Source: an uncultured Muribaculaceae bacterium
GTDB taxonomy: Bacteria > Bacteroidota > Bacteroidia > Bacteroidales > Muribaculaceae
Direction: 5' to 3'
Length of the DNA stretch: 64,000 nt
Assembly: GCA_934555895.1 (NCBI GenBank)
Contig: CAKTFH010000002.1
Span: forward strand, 97,613 to 161,612
The notes under the pieces were generated by a model. The model was not told where the DNA came from, did not search any database, and saw only the letters and a list, made by a program, of their open reading frames with translations. Positions 37,975 through 47,618 of this stretch are shown here, piece by piece. Both the position numbers and the translations under genes were made by a program. Numbering within the stretch: the first letter of the stretch is position 1; every line of letters starts with the position of its first letter.

Positions 37975-39666
37975 TCAGTGTTTCTTTACAATAGTGGAAC
38001 GGTCGATTTTGTTCGACACAGCTTTTACCTTTGCCGGTGCGGCTGTGGGCTCCTCTACGGGAAGCACGAGCTTGGCGGGAGTATCCCAGTGCCATTTATT
38101 GGGCTCCCACAGGAGTATCTGTTCACCGCCGTTCTCCTGTATAATCGGGTGGGCGATAGTGATTACTCCGTCTTCCATAACATCGTTCAGGCCCTCCTCT
38201 ATGATATCTTCCTTGGTGAAGGTTACCTGGTTGCCATTGTTATTGAAGACATAGTTGGTATAGAAGAAACCTGCGTTGGAAGCGATCACATTGGTCTCGC
38301 CGTCGTCGAACACGAGCTGCTCCTCGATGGTTACGAAGTTCTTGTCGGAAGCATCGATAACCATGTTGTACTGTTCATCCCAAGGCACTGCGATCTGCGA
38401 GGGCCATACGCCGTAGGCATAAGGTGCCACCAGACGGTAGAGACCTGCTGTCTCGGTGTTGCTCTCCACGGTCACAGGATATGTCTCGACGGGGAAGTTG
38501 AAGTACTGGCCGATGAAGCCGTCGGTGTAAGTGCCTTCGCCGAGAGACTGCCATTCGCTCGGGGCCCACGGGAATTCGAGAGTCCAGCTCTTGCTGCTCC
38601 ATGCACCGTCGGTGAACTCGGGAAGCACAACCAGAAGGCCGCTGCCGAACGAGATGCGGCCCCTGTTGTAGCTGCCGGCGCCTGTGAGCTCGTCATATGT
38701 GTAGATGGTGTTGCCGCCGAGCACGAAGTTTGTCTCGGTCTTGTTATAGCAGTACTTGCATGCAAAGTGAACTGTGCCGGCCGAAACGCCTTCCGACATC
38801 TGGAAGAAATCGACACCGGTGTCGTACATCAGCTGATAGCCGCCGTCCTTATCGGAGAAATAAACCTCGCTTGGATTAGCTGCATTCAGATAGAGGTAGT
38901 TGGGGTCGGTCAGAGGTAGCACATAGGTGCCATAGCCGCAATTTTCGTAAGGACGGATGAGTCGGAAGAAATCTTTGCGTATCGGGTGCTTCTGACAGTT
39001 GACCTCAAACTGGATTTCGCGGCCTGCGGTGGAAGGAGCGAGGAAGGCGTAGTCCTTGAGGATTACCGGGCCCTCGGTGATGTTCTCCCAGGGAGTGAAG
39101 CTTACGCTATAGTCTACATTGGTGATGTAGTAGGGCGACGACTCACCGGGTGCCGAAACCTTGAAATAATAGTTTACCATCTGGGTGAGATTGCTCACCG
39201 AGCCGAACCATGCCACGATATCGCTTTCACCCGATCCGGCGGCGAAAGTCACTGTCATATCGGCGTTGCCGTCGGCACCAAAACCTGCGCCTGAAGGATT
39301 AAAAATCACTTTTGTCTCTGAAGCTTCATCGGTCGACACGAGTTCCTGACCTTCGGTCAGGGCCTGATCGGCAGCAACTGTCTCCAGCACACCAAGTTTG
39401 AAAAGATTGTTGGCATTGGTGCCATCCGATGTCGAAAGAGCCACTTTCACGGAAGCTGTGCCTGCCGCGGCAGTGTTCTGACGGTAAACCGGAATGGTGA
39501 ACATTTTCGAATCCTCCTCCAGATCAATCAGCGACTCGTCGGTCATGGAGAAATACACCGGAGGAGTGTCCACTGCGGGAGCGGGAGTGTACTCCAAGTC
39601 CTCCGAGCATGACACGAGGGCAAGCCCGGCCACTCCCAGTGTAAGATATAATTTGTTGAATTTCAT
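37975..39666 (-). CDS. Unrecognised surface lipoprotein, third gene of PUL 1
   Basis: The product is 563 residues. The N-terminus MKFNKLYLTLGVAGLALVSC has a lipobox, and the acidic residues after the Cys (SEDLEYTP) fit a Bacteroides surface-export signal. The next 200 residues are Thr/Ser/Ala-rich and beta-rich, with a repeated style (PVYFSMTDESLIDLEEDS, then ITNVDYSVSFTPWENITEG). The rest is rich in aromatic residues, including many Trp and Tyr. I recognise no catalytic motif. Its place after susC and susD suggests a surface glycan-binding protein (SusE/F or SGBP role), but this is inferred from position. Confidence 0.7.
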   Translation of the reverse strand: MKFNKLYLTLGVAGLALVSCSEDLEYTPAPAVDTPPVYFSMTDESLIDLEEDSKMFTIPVYRQNTAAAGTASVKVALSTSDGTNANNLFKLGVLETVAADQALTEGQELVSTDEASETKVIFNPSGAGFGADGNADMTVTFAAGSGESDIVAWFGSVSNLTQMVNYYFKVSAPGESSPYYITNVDYSVSFTPWENITEGPVILKDYAFLAPSTAGREIQFEVNCQKHPIRKDFFRLIRPYENCGYGTYVLPLTDPNYLYLNAANPSEVYFSDKDGGYQLMYDTGVDFFQMSEGVSAGTVHFACKYCYNKTETNFVLGGNTIYTYDELTGAGSYNRGRISFGSGLLVVLPEFTDGAWSSKSWTLEFPWAPSEWQSLGEGTYTDGFIGQYFNFPVETYPVTVESNTETAGLYRLVAPYAYGVWPSQIAVPWDEQYNMVIDASDKNFVTIEEQLVFDDGETNVIASNAGFFYTNYVFNNNGNQVTFTKEDIIEEGLNDVMEDGVITIAHPIIQENGGEQILLWEPNKWHWDTPAKLVLPVEEPTAAPAKVKAVSNKIDRSTIVKKH

Positions 39667-39708
39667 AATAGACTATTTCTTATTTATGAAGATTGTTTCC
39701 CGCATGCC

Positions 39709-39732
39709 GCCCCGCCCTCAGTGAGGCGGGGC
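39709..39732 (-). other. Hairpin between susD and the lipoprotein gene
   Basis: GCCCCGCC (39709-39716) pairs perfectly with GGCGGGGC (39725-39732) across an 8-base loop. No T-run follows on the minus strand, so it is not a standard terminator; it may stabilise or process the operon mRNA between the second and third genes. Confidence 0.45.
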
Positions 39733-39756
39733 AGATGGCGGAAGTGAAATCTCTGA

Positions 39757-41409
39757 TTATTCTTCGTCGGGAACGGGAGTGGGCTGAACTGCTCCGTGGG
39801 TACCGTCGACGATGAGCGGGTTACGCTCTATCTCCGACGAGGGGATGTCGTAGAGGCGAACCCAGTCGTCGGGAGCCACAACAATCACGAATGCCGAGGG
39901 GAAGCCACCGCCGCGACGGTCGATGGTTTTCTGCAGACGCTGCAGGTCGGCATAGGCCAGACCTTCGCCCCAGAACTCTACGCGACGCTCTTGCCATATG
40001 GCTTCGCGGAGCTCGTCGGCCGAAGTGGGATTGATGCGGTACTCGGAATTGCGGAAAGGCTTCACGAAAGAGTTGGTGAGGAAGGTTGCACCGGCTGTTG
40101 CACCCTGCACATAACCCATGGCCTCGGCCTTGATGTAGTAGAGTTCCTCCACGCGCATCCAGGGATAGTCGATTGCGCCGCTCACCGAAGGCATATCGTC
40201 GGGAGCTCCGAACTTGACGGTTGCATAGGGGTCGAATTTCTCGTTACCTGCCTCGGCATAGCCTGTCTTGATGAAGTTGGCATAGTTGGAAGGCAGAGCG
40301 GAGGGTGGGTTGCCTGCGGCGTCGAGCCACCAGTTCTTGCGCACATCGCTTGAGGGGATGCTTTCATAGAGCTTCTTGTTGCAGCGGCGGTATGTACCTG
40401 CGCCGCAGTAGCCGTTGGTCTGGAAACCGGTGGCGTGCGAAGCCCATGTCACGATACTATGGGAATAGCGGGTAAGCGACGGGTCGGCGTATACGCCCCA
40501 GAGGAAGTTGGGCGAATCGAGATCATCGAAACCGGGCACGGAAGCCTGTGTGGCGCTGATGGGTGCGAGACCCTCGGCATCGCAAAGCTCGAGAGCCTTG
40601 TCAGCGTCGGCAAGGGCGCCCTGATAGTCAACGCGGAAGAGGTTTGCACGGGCACGGAGGGCATATGCCACAGTGGCGTTGGCAAAAGTCTTAGCGATGG
40701 CCGGAGTAGCGGAGTTCATGGTATAGCGGTCGTCACCGGCCTCAGCTGCGAGCTCGAAGAGGCGGATAGCCTCGGTGAGGTCGGAGATGATCTGGTCATA
40801 GACCTCCTTGACGGTTGCACGCGGGCAGCCGTTCACACCCACTTCCTCCATATTGGTATCAGTCACCAAAGGCACGCAGAGTGCATTGGGATCTTTTGCA
40901 TATGTGAAGGCATACATCTGCGCGAGGTTGAAGTAGCAGTAGGCGCGGAAGGTGTAGCCCTGGGCAAGGTAATACATCAGCTCGGGGTTCTCGGTGTCGT
41001 GGGAGATGCCGGCGAGCACTGCGTTGGCCGAACGGATGGTATAGTAGTTGAAATACCAGGTGTTGAGGTTTAGGAAGTAGAGACCGTTGAAATCGCTCAT
41101 CTCAAGGGCTGGCGTATACCAGTTGTAACCTACGTTGGCCGACACCATGTCGAGGCCACGGCAGTCCTGCGACAAGAATACCGAGGTGAGACCGAAGTCG
41201 ATGTGGTTCTCAAACTGGGTGTAGAACGCGTTGAGCTGCTCAGGCAACGCGTTCACTCCGGCCGCAGCGAGGTCGGGGTTCTGCTCCATCACATCTTTCT
41301 TCTGCTCCTCGGTAACTGAACTGCTGTTAGGCATCTGGTCGAGGTCGTTGCAGGCAGTAAAGAGCGAGCCTGCAGCCAGAAGGGTGAGAAATATTTTTGA
41401 ATTTTTCAT
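39757..41409 (-). CDS. SusD/RagB-family outer-membrane lipoprotein (PUL 1)
   Basis: SusD proteins form the lid of the SusC transporter and bind the incoming glycan. The product is 550 residues with lipobox LFTACNDLDQ. The N-terminal half has the TPR-like helices with NWYTPALEMSDFNG and RSANAVLAGI; SusD family segments include AQGYTFRAYCYFNLAQMYA and, near the C-terminus, IWQERRVEFWGEGLAYADLQ. It begins 21 bases after the susC stop, as is normal for the pair. The substrate is not predictable; no glycoside hydrolase is next to it. Confidence 0.95.
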   Translation of the reverse strand: MKNSKIFLTLLAAGSLFTACNDLDQMPNSSSVTEEQKKDVMEQNPDLAAAGVNALPEQLNAFYTQFENHIDFGLTSVFLSQDCRGLDMVSANVGYNWYTPALEMSDFNGLYFLNLNTWYFNYYTIRSANAVLAGISHDTENPELMYYLAQGYTFRAYCYFNLAQMYAFTYAKDPNALCVPLVTDTNMEEVGVNGCPRATVKEVYDQIISDLTEAIRLFELAAEAGDDRYTMNSATPAIAKTFANATVAYALRARANLFRVDYQGALADADKALELCDAEGLAPISATQASVPGFDDLDSPNFLWGVYADPSLTRYSHSIVTWASHATGFQTNGYCGAGTYRRCNKKLYESIPSSDVRKNWWLDAAGNPPSALPSNYANFIKTGYAEAGNEKFDPYATVKFGAPDDMPSVSGAIDYPWMRVEELYYIKAEAMGYVQGATAGATFLTNSFVKPFRNSEYRINPTSADELREAIWQERRVEFWGEGLAYADLQRLQKTIDRRGGGFPSAFVIVVAPDDWVRLYDIPSSEIERNPLIVDGTHGAVQPTPVPDEE

Positions 41410-41430
41410 TTTCGTGTCAAATGCTACGTG

Positions 41431-44400
41431 TTAGAATGTAACGCGGATACCGCCTGAGATATTGCGAATCAGAGAATAGGCACCCTGCTGCTGGCTTACA
41501 CCGCCTCCGGCTGCCATACGGGGGTCGAGGCCTTTGCGTCGGCTCCAGAGAGCCACATTGTCGGCAGCTCCGTAGATGCGCACGTTGTCAAGGTAGATGG
41601 CTTTGGTCCACTTCTTGGGGAGAGTGTAGCCAAGTGTGATGTTCTGCAGCGAGAGGTAGTTGCTGCTCACCAGGAAGAAGTCCGAGCGGTTGTCGCCGAA
41701 GTTATAGGTATTCTGGGTGTTGAGCTGCGGGATGTTGGTATTGGTGTTTTCGGGGGTCCACTGCTTGAGGGCATCGGCATGCCAGTTGGTACCGAGCGAG
41801 CCGGTCTTGCCGGAGTGCATCAGCTGTGCGTAGCCTTCGTCGTACATGCGGCCGCCGAGCTGGTAGCTGAACTGCACGCTGAGGTCGATGCCGTAAAGGT
41901 TGAGGGTTGTGCCGAAACCGCCATAGAAGGTAGGCATGAGGTTGCCGGTGGTGCGGCGGTTCTCGAGAGTGTTGGCCACATCGTAATTGTCGGTCTTGTA
42001 GTCTACTCCGTTCTCATCGGTAGCCCAATATAGAGCTGCGCCGGTGGCGGGGTCAACACCTGCATAGCGGGCGAGGAGCATGTTGCGTACAGATTCGCCC
42101 TCAGCATACACGTACATGCCGCTGACCAGTCTGCCACCCACCTCGGGGTGAAGCTTGAGAATACGGTTTTTGAGCCATGTGCCGTTGAAGTTGAGTTCCC
42201 ACACGATGTCGCGGGTCACGATTGGGCGACCTGTGATCTCGATTTCGATACCGGAGTTGCGGAGCGAGCCGATGTTCATAGGAATGCTCGGGTAACCGGC
42301 AGTAGGAGCCACCGGGCGGTTATAAAGCATGTCGGATGTCTGGCGGAGGAAGTACTCGAAGGTACCCGACAGACGCTCCTTGAAGAAACTGAAGTCTACA
42401 CCGGCATTCCAGGCGTTCGATGTCTCCCAGGTGAGGTCGCGGTTGCCTTTCTGAGTGAGGTTACCGTCGGACCATGCCTCGGAACCTTCGATTACGTAGA
42501 TATCCTCGTAATAAGGAGCGATAAGGCCGAGGTTGTCGTTACCCTGCTGACCGTAGGATGCCTTCACCTTCAACATGTCGATCCAGTCTTGGCCCTGGAG
42601 GAAGCGCTCCTTGGCAGCGTCCCAACCGAGAGATGCCGAGAAGAAGTTACCCCAGCGGTGCTCGGGAGCGAAGTTCGACGAAGCGTCGCGACGGTAGGAA
42701 GCCTCCACGAAGTAACGGCTGTCGTAGTCGTAGTTCACACGGCCGAAGATACCGCGGGTGGCGTAGCCGCTCGATCCGCCATAGCCTTTGCGCATGTTGT
42801 TGTCAAGAGTGTTGTTCACAGCCCAGCTATTGGGGTTGTAAAGGTTCACACCCGAAGCCTGAACAGTCTCGCTGTTACGCTCGTAGCTTTCATAACCGAC
42901 CATGATGGATGCATGGTGCACATCACCGAATGTGCGGCGGTAGTTGGCCAGGGCCTGGATGTTAAGACCGCGCAGACGGCTCTGCACCTGAGAAGCGGAA
43001 CCCTTCTGAAGTACCATGGAGCCGTAGAATGGGTTGTTGATTGTGTGGTGACGGGTATTGTCGAGGAAATAGCCGATGGTACCGGTCACATTAAGGTTCT
43101 CGATAGGAGTGATGGTTGCGAACCATTTTGCGTCGAGCACATCCATGAGGCTTTCCGATTTGTCGTAGAGGAAGTTGGATGTAGGGTTGGCGCCAGCCAT
43201 ATAGTTACGGTAGGTGCCGTTCACGAAGCGGCCGTCACCGTAATCATAGATGGGAAGACCTGAAGTATTGTCGTAAACCTTGTTGCCGGCGGCATCGCGC
43301 ACATACATCGGATAGATGGGAGCCATCTTGTCGACGATAGCAAATGCGTTGGCCGAGCTGTTAAAATCATCGGCTTCCTGACCGGAAGGCGAGTTCATGT
43401 TCACATAGTTGTATGCGATGCTGGTGCCGATCTTCAGCCATTTCTTGGCCTGATAGTCGGCGCCGATGCGGGCGCTGAGTCGCTGATACTGCGAACCCTT
43501 GATGATACCTTCGTCAGAGAGGTAGCCTACCGAGCCGTAGAACTGGAAGCGCTCTGTGCCACCCGACACGCTGAGGTTGTATTCCTGACGCAGACCATGG
43601 ATGAAGGTCTCGTCGTACCAGTCGTCGGGGGTGATGAGGTTGCCTGCGGGGGTAATACGGCCGATGGTGGCGTTGGGATTCACCTTGCCGTTCTGGCCGA
43701 TGAGAAGCTGGCCGGCGGGCACATTGAATATATTATACTGGCGCCCCATGGCCCACTCGCCATTGCTGCCTGTCAGCATCGCGTTGGCCTGGAGGTTGGC
43801 ATCGACTGCTGAAGCGCCGCGGCTCATGAAACCGTTGTAGAGTGCCGAGTAAGCTGTCTCATAATACATGCGAGGGTCTTTGATCACATCGTAGCCGTGG
43901 ATCTGGCGTGCGTTGGAACCCCAGCGTGCGTCGAGAGTGACTTTGGCGTCGCCTTCCTTACCTTTCTTGGTGGTGATGAGGATCACACCGTTGGCACCGC
44001 GGGCACCGTAAAGGGCGGCGGCTGCGGCGTCCTTGAGCACTGTCATGCTCTCCACATCCATGGTGTTGAGGGTGGCGATGTCGCCGTCGAAGGGCATACC
44101 GTCAACCACATAAAGAGGAGTGGAGGTGCCGAAGATTGTGCCGATGCCTCGGATGCGCACTGTAGGCGCGGTACCGGGCTGGCCGTTGGCTGTGGTCACC
44201 TGCACACCCGACATCGCACCCGAGAGGGCCGACACGGCGTCGGTAACCATTCGGCCTTCTATATCGTCGGCCTTTATCACAGAGGCCGATCCGGTATAAG
44301 CCGATTTTTTGGCTGTGCCGTATGCCACAACCATCACCTCATCGAGGCTGTTCTCGTTTTCGGTGAGTGCTACCGTCATGCCATCCTTGGCATCAACGGT

Positions 44401-44646
44401 CTGCGAAACCATACCTACATAGGAAACCACCACCTTTTTGACATTTGCAGGAAGTGAGATGGTGAATTTACCGTCGATGTCGGTGGCGGTTCCTTGAACA
44501 CCGCCGCCTACCGGCATCACCGTTGCTCCGGCGAGAGGCTCACCGTCGGCAGCGGATACGACAGTACCGGTGATGGTGTGGGTCTGTGCCAATGCACACA
44601 CCACAGCCATGAGTACCGCCGTCAGTAATAGAAACAGCTTTTTCAT
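41431..44646 (-). CDS. SusC/RagA-family TonB-dependent outer-membrane transporter (PUL 1)
   Basis: Imports glycans or peptides with energy from TonB. The product is 1071 residues with a signal peptide ending ALAQTHT. A CarboxypepD_reg-like domain (ITGTVVSAADGEPLAGATV) is followed by the TonB-box-like DEVMVVAYGTAKKSAYTGS, the plug domain with RIRGIGTIFGTSTPLYVVDG and LKDAAAAALYGARGANG, then a 22-strand barrel ending NISGGIRVTF. Length and order are typical. A hairpin-containing 5' region lies upstream. It is the first gene of a three-gene minus-strand operon. Confidence 0.96.
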   Translation of the reverse strand: MKKLFLLLTAVLMAVVCALAQTHTITGTVVSAADGEPLAGATVMPVGGGVQGTATDIDGKFTISLPANVKKVVVSYVGMVSQTVDAKDGMTVALTENENSLDEVMVVAYGTAKKSAYTGSASVIKADDIEGRMVTDAVSALSGAMSGVQVTTANGQPGTAPTVRIRGIGTIFGTSTPLYVVDGMPFDGDIATLNTMDVESMTVLKDAAAAALYGARGANGVILITTKKGKEGDAKVTLDARWGSNARQIHGYDVIKDPRMYYETAYSALYNGFMSRGASAVDANLQANAMLTGSNGEWAMGRQYNIFNVPAGQLLIGQNGKVNPNATIGRITPAGNLITPDDWYDETFIHGLRQEYNLSVSGGTERFQFYGSVGYLSDEGIIKGSQYQRLSARIGADYQAKKWLKIGTSIAYNYVNMNSPSGQEADDFNSSANAFAIVDKMAPIYPMYVRDAAGNKVYDNTSGLPIYDYGDGRFVNGTYRNYMAGANPTSNFLYDKSESLMDVLDAKWFATITPIENLNVTGTIGYFLDNTRHHTINNPFYGSMVLQKGSASQVQSRLRGLNIQALANYRRTFGDVHHASIMVGYESYERNSETVQASGVNLYNPNSWAVNNTLDNNMRKGYGGSSGYATRGIFGRVNYDYDSRYFVEASYRRDASSNFAPEHRWGNFFSASLGWDAAKERFLQGQDWIDMLKVKASYGQQGNDNLGLIAPYYEDIYVIEGSEAWSDGNLTQKGNRDLTWETSNAWNAGVDFSFFKERLSGTFEYFLRQTSDMLYNRPVAPTAGYPSIPMNIGSLRNSGIEIEITGRPIVTRDIVWELNFNGTWLKNRILKLHPEVGGRLVSGMYVYAEGESVRNMLLARYAGVDPATGAALYWATDENGVDYKTDNYDVANTLENRRTTGNLMPTFYGGFGTTLNLYGIDLSVQFSYQLGGRMYDEGYAQLMHSGKTGSLGTNWHADALKQWTPENTNTNIPQLNTQNTYNFGDNRSDFFLVSSNYLSLQNITLGYTLPKKWTKAIYLDNVRIYGAADNVALWSRRKGLDPRMAAGGGVSQQQGAYSLIRNISGGIRVTF

Positions 44647-44694
44647 ACACTATAATTAATTAAACATAAAGATAATAAATGCAAACACAATGTA

Positions 44695-44728
44695 GCGCCC
44701 ACGGGCGCCGGGCAGGCGCAGAGCCTGC
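44695..44728 (-). other. Tandem hairpins in the susC leader of PUL 1
   Basis: GCGCCC (44695-44700) pairs with GGGCGC (44703-44708), and GCAGGC (44712-44717) pairs with GCCTGC (44723-44728). They lie between the susC ATG (44646) and the putative -7 box, without a following T-run. A leader-based control of susC expression is possible. Confidence 0.35.
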
Positions 44729-44816
44729 GTAACAGGCAACATAAAAATATGGAAACATCACGCCTCCGCATATCACCGGGGCATGAAATTTTCCGCATTT
44801 CGACAGTTGTTAGGCA

Positions 44817-44824
44817 CAAAGGTA
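44817..44824 (-). promoter_or_regulatory. Probable -7 box of the PUL 1 operon
   Basis: TACCTTTG on the minus strand matches TAnnTTTG, about 170 bases upstream of the susC ATG. No good -33 element was found at 19-22 bases. Confidence 0.45.
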
Positions 44825-44943
44825 AAACAAAATGTCAAGAAAATAAACATTTAAGCACAACTTTTGCTCAGTTTTAACGCAATTTTCTATCGTGTTGAAA
44901 AACATATTTCTAAAGCACATTTGACAATGCGCTGATATTCAAG

Positions 44944-44988
44944 CGCTTTAAAGCGGAAAAATGATGCATAATTATGCACGATGCATAA
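44944..44988. repeat. Cluster of palindromes and a direct repeat in the PUL 1 intergenic region
   Basis: CGCTTTAAAGCG at 44944-44955 and TGCATAATTATGCA at 44965-44978 are perfect palindromes. GATGCATAA occurs at 44963-44971 and again at 44980-44988, 17 bases apart. Such symmetry is compatible with protein-binding sites between divergent genes, but no protein can be named. Confidence 0.45.
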
Positions 44989-45176
44989 ACATAAAAAATA
45001 TGTTAAATTTTAATCTAAATTTAAGTTAACGCGGGCTATCGCTCAAATGCACACCGCAAGCCTGCTTGCAGCTGTCACATGAAGGCACGGTGCAGTGACG
45101 GAAGAATCAATGGTTAAAAATGACAAAATATGTGAATCGGGCATAAAAAACATCACGATGATTGAAACCAAAATAG

Positions 45177-45184
45177 TAACTTTG
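45177..45184 (+). promoter_or_regulatory. Probable -7 box for the subtilisin gene
   Basis: TAACTTTG matches TAnnTTTG. The coding start is 160 bases downstream, so the leader would be long. No -33 element was recognised. Confidence 0.4.
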
Positions 45185-45343
45185 TAAATTGGTTGGAAAA
45201 AGTGTCAGGATATTGACAAAATGACGCCGCTGGCACCCCGCTTACCGGCGTGCCGACGCAAACAGTTTCAAAGGGTACACACCGGAAAGCACCACCCATC
45301 ACTTACCGATTACACATATATTATATATAAGGAAAAAGAAGCT

Positions 45344-47572
45344 ATGAAGAGAAAACTACTTGCAATTGCACTGCTCGCCGCCACGGGCGTGGGCCCCACT
45401 GCCCTGGCCCAGTCGAAAATCAACGGCGCCGGCCGGCTGATGCTCGACGCTTATCGCGCCGAAGTGTCGGCAAGAAAGGCTCCCGCCAACGATACAGCTC
45501 TCAAGACCATGCTCGTGACCCTCAACGACGCCAAAGGCCGCGACACCGTGGAATCCCTCGGAGCCAAAATCTACACTGACCTCGGCGACATACTAATAGT
45601 GGGTCTGCCACTGAGCCGCGCCGAAGAACTCGCCGCCCTCGACGAGGTGAAGACCGTGGAATTCGGCCAGAAAAGCTCCATCCGCATGGATGTGGCCCGC
45701 ACTGCCACCGGTATAGATGACATCCACGCCGGCACAGCCGACGGACTCAGCGGGCATGCATTCACGGGCAAGGGCGTGAACGCCGGCCTCTACGACTCTG
45801 GCCTCGACCCCAACCACGCAGCTTTCCGCAAGGCCGACGGCACATCGCGCGTGAAAGCCGTCTACGTGATGCATGACGGAGGCAACGACGAGGCTTACGA
45901 AACCCCCGCTGCCATCTCGACATTCCAGACCGAAGACAATACCGCAACCCACGGCACCCATGTGCTCGGCATAATGGCGGGCTCCAACGATGTGGAAGGC
46001 CGCTACGCGCAGGCCGGCAAAAGCGGTGTGCAGAACGGCAAGATACCCTACTACGGTGTAGCTCCAGAGGCCGACCTTATCATCGGCTGCGGCGATTTCT
46101 ATAATGAAGACATCCTGCGCGGTGTAAGCGCCGTAGTGGAGAAAGGCAAAACCACAGGACAACCCACTGTGGTGAACCTCTCGCTAGGCTCGAACGTGGG
46201 CCCGCACGACCCCAACAGCGCCACATGCCGCACACTCGACCGCCTGAGCAATGATGCCATAATCTGCATCTCAGCCGGCAACGAGGGCGAACACAACATC
46301 GCTGTGCAGAAGCGTGCCACCTCGGCCAACCTCAACACTTTCATCAGCCCGGCCAACAACGACAACGCAGCAGTGGTGTATAATGCCGAGTTCTGGGGAG
46401 CTGAAGGCAACGACCCCTTCGAGCTCGACCTCATTGTCTACGACAAGACCTCACAGAAAATAGTCGACAAACACACCATCAGCAACCTCGGCGGCCGCTC
46501 TTACACATGGAGCGCTTCCACAAGCAGCGCCCTCAAGAGCTATTTCGCAGCAGGCAGCAGTGTGTCGGTGACATCGCAGATCGACCCCAACACAAACCGC
46601 TACTATGTGAGCATGATCAACCAGCTTCAGGCCACATCGGGCGCACACCGCTTCGGTGTGAACATCCGCTGCCCGCGCGGCGAGGATGTAAAGGGCTATG
46701 TAAGCGCTTTTGGCGGCTACAGCGCCGATGATGTGGAGTTTGCAAGCGAAAGCGTCACAGGATATATCCCCGGCACATCCGACGGCTCCATCAACGAGAT
46801 GGCCACCGGCAAACGCGTGATTTCGGTGGGCGCCTATGTGAGCCGCACCAACTCCACCCCCTTCCTCAACGGCTCGTCATATGCAGGCAACGGCACACGC
46901 AACGACATAGCCGACTTCTCGTCGTACGGCAACTCGGCCGACGGCCGCTCGCTCCCCGTGATCTGCGCCCCCGGCGCCCAGATTACATCGGCAATCAGCT
47001 CATGGTGCACATCCTACAACAGCGCCATCAACTCCAATGCCGTGGTGGCCAACTCCAATGCCAACGAGCGCAACAACGCCTACTACCCCATGCAGGGCAC
47101 CTCTATGAGTTCGCCCTTCGTGGCCGGCACAGTGGCCCTCTGGCTTGAGGCATGGCCCGAGATGACACCCGAGGACTGCCAGGAAATCATGGAGTCGACC
47201 GCCATCAAAGACAATTACGTAAACACCACCAATGTGCTCAAGAAGCGTCGCTGGGGCAACGGCAAAATCGACCCCGTAGCCGGCCTAGTGGAGGCTCTGC
47301 GCCGCAGCGCCTCGATCGACGGCGTTGATGCCGATATCACCGACAAAAACCTCGTAATCAGCTCTCTCGGCGAGGGCAGCTATCAGGTAGCATGGGTAGG
47401 TGCAAAAAATCTCGCTGTGGATGTCTACAGCATCACCGGTGCACATGTGCTCTCAGCTTCCACACAGGGCGACACCGCCGAGATAACCACCCAGGGGCTG
47501 CAGAACGGTGTATATGTGGTGAATGTCACCACCGACGCCGGTTCGCAGAGCAGAAAGCTCGCCATCCGCTAA
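45344..47572 (+). CDS. Secreted subtilisin-like (S8) serine protease with a type-IX-like C-terminal tail
   Basis: The product is 742 residues. The ATG at 45344 follows AAGGAAAAAGAA and begins MKRKLLAIALLAATG, a signal peptide; the frame opens earlier at 45221 without one. An N-terminal propeptide-like region (residues 25-120) precedes the catalytic domain: D151 in GLYDSGLDP, H203 in THGTH, the oxyanion Asn N313 in AGNEG, and S587 in GTSMSSPFVAG. Residues of about 335-475 form a beta-rich insertion inside the catalytic domain. The last 80 residues (DVYSITGAHVLSAS, GLQNGVYVVNV, ending SRKLAIR) look like a type IX sorting domain. It is probably exported to the cell surface or medium by the SprA system. 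Confidence 0.92.
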   Translation: MKRKLLAIALLAATGVGPTALAQSKINGAGRLMLDAYRAEVSARKAPANDTALKTMLVTLNDAKGRDTVESLGAKIYTDLGDILIVGLPLSRAEELAALDEVKTVEFGQKSSIRMDVARTATGIDDIHAGTADGLSGHAFTGKGVNAGLYDSGLDPNHAAFRKADGTSRVKAVYVMHDGGNDEAYETPAAISTFQTEDNTATHGTHVLGIMAGSNDVEGRYAQAGKSGVQNGKIPYYGVAPEADLIIGCGDFYNEDILRGVSAVVEKGKTTGQPTVVNLSLGSNVGPHDPNSATCRTLDRLSNDAIICISAGNEGEHNIAVQKRATSANLNTFISPANNDNAAVVYNAEFWGAEGNDPFELDLIVYDKTSQKIVDKHTISNLGGRSYTWSASTSSALKSYFAAGSSVSVTSQIDPNTNRYYVSMINQLQATSGAHRFGVNIRCPRGEDVKGYVSAFGGYSADDVEFASESVTGYIPGTSDGSINEMATGKRVISVGAYVSRTNSTPFLNGSSYAGNGTRNDIADFSSYGNSADGRSLPVICAPGAQITSAISSWCTSYNSAINSNAVVANSNANERNNAYYPMQGTSMSSPFVAGTVALWLEAWPEMTPEDCQEIMESTAIKDNYVNTTNVLKKRRWGNGKIDPVAGLVEALRRSASIDGVDADITDKNLVISSLGEGSYQVAWVGAKNLAVDVYSITGAHVLSASTQGDTAEITTQGLQNGVYVVNVTTDAGSQSRKLAIR

Positions 47573-47578
47573 TCGTGG

Positions 47579-47610
47579 TTTGGCATATCGCCTGAAATTT
47601 CGTAACTTCG
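47579..47610 (+). promoter_or_regulatory. Promoter of the DUF4421-like gene
   Basis: TTTG at 47579-47582 and TAACTTCG at 47603-47610 are 20 bases apart, a near-perfect consensus with one mismatch. The -7 box ends 8 bases before the ATG, giving an almost leaderless message. It starts right after the subtilisin stop. Confidence 0.6.
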
Positions 47611-47618
47611 CGCTCGAA

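Larger units (their letters stand above)
44647..45343. other. Long AT-rich intergenic region between PUL 1 and the subtilisin gene
   Basis: About 700 bases with no supported gene. It holds the leader and -7 box of the PUL 1 operon on the minus strand, two perfect palindromes and a direct repeat (44944-44988), and the -7 box and leader of the subtilisin gene on the plus strand. An open frame from 45221 runs into the subtilisin gene but lacks a signal peptide, so I treat it as leader. Confidence 0.6.

Noticed and set aside
42148..43263. 371-codon plus-strand frame opposite susC of PUL 1
   Set aside because: Shadow frame of the transporter gene, Val/His/Glu-rich with no start signal or family.
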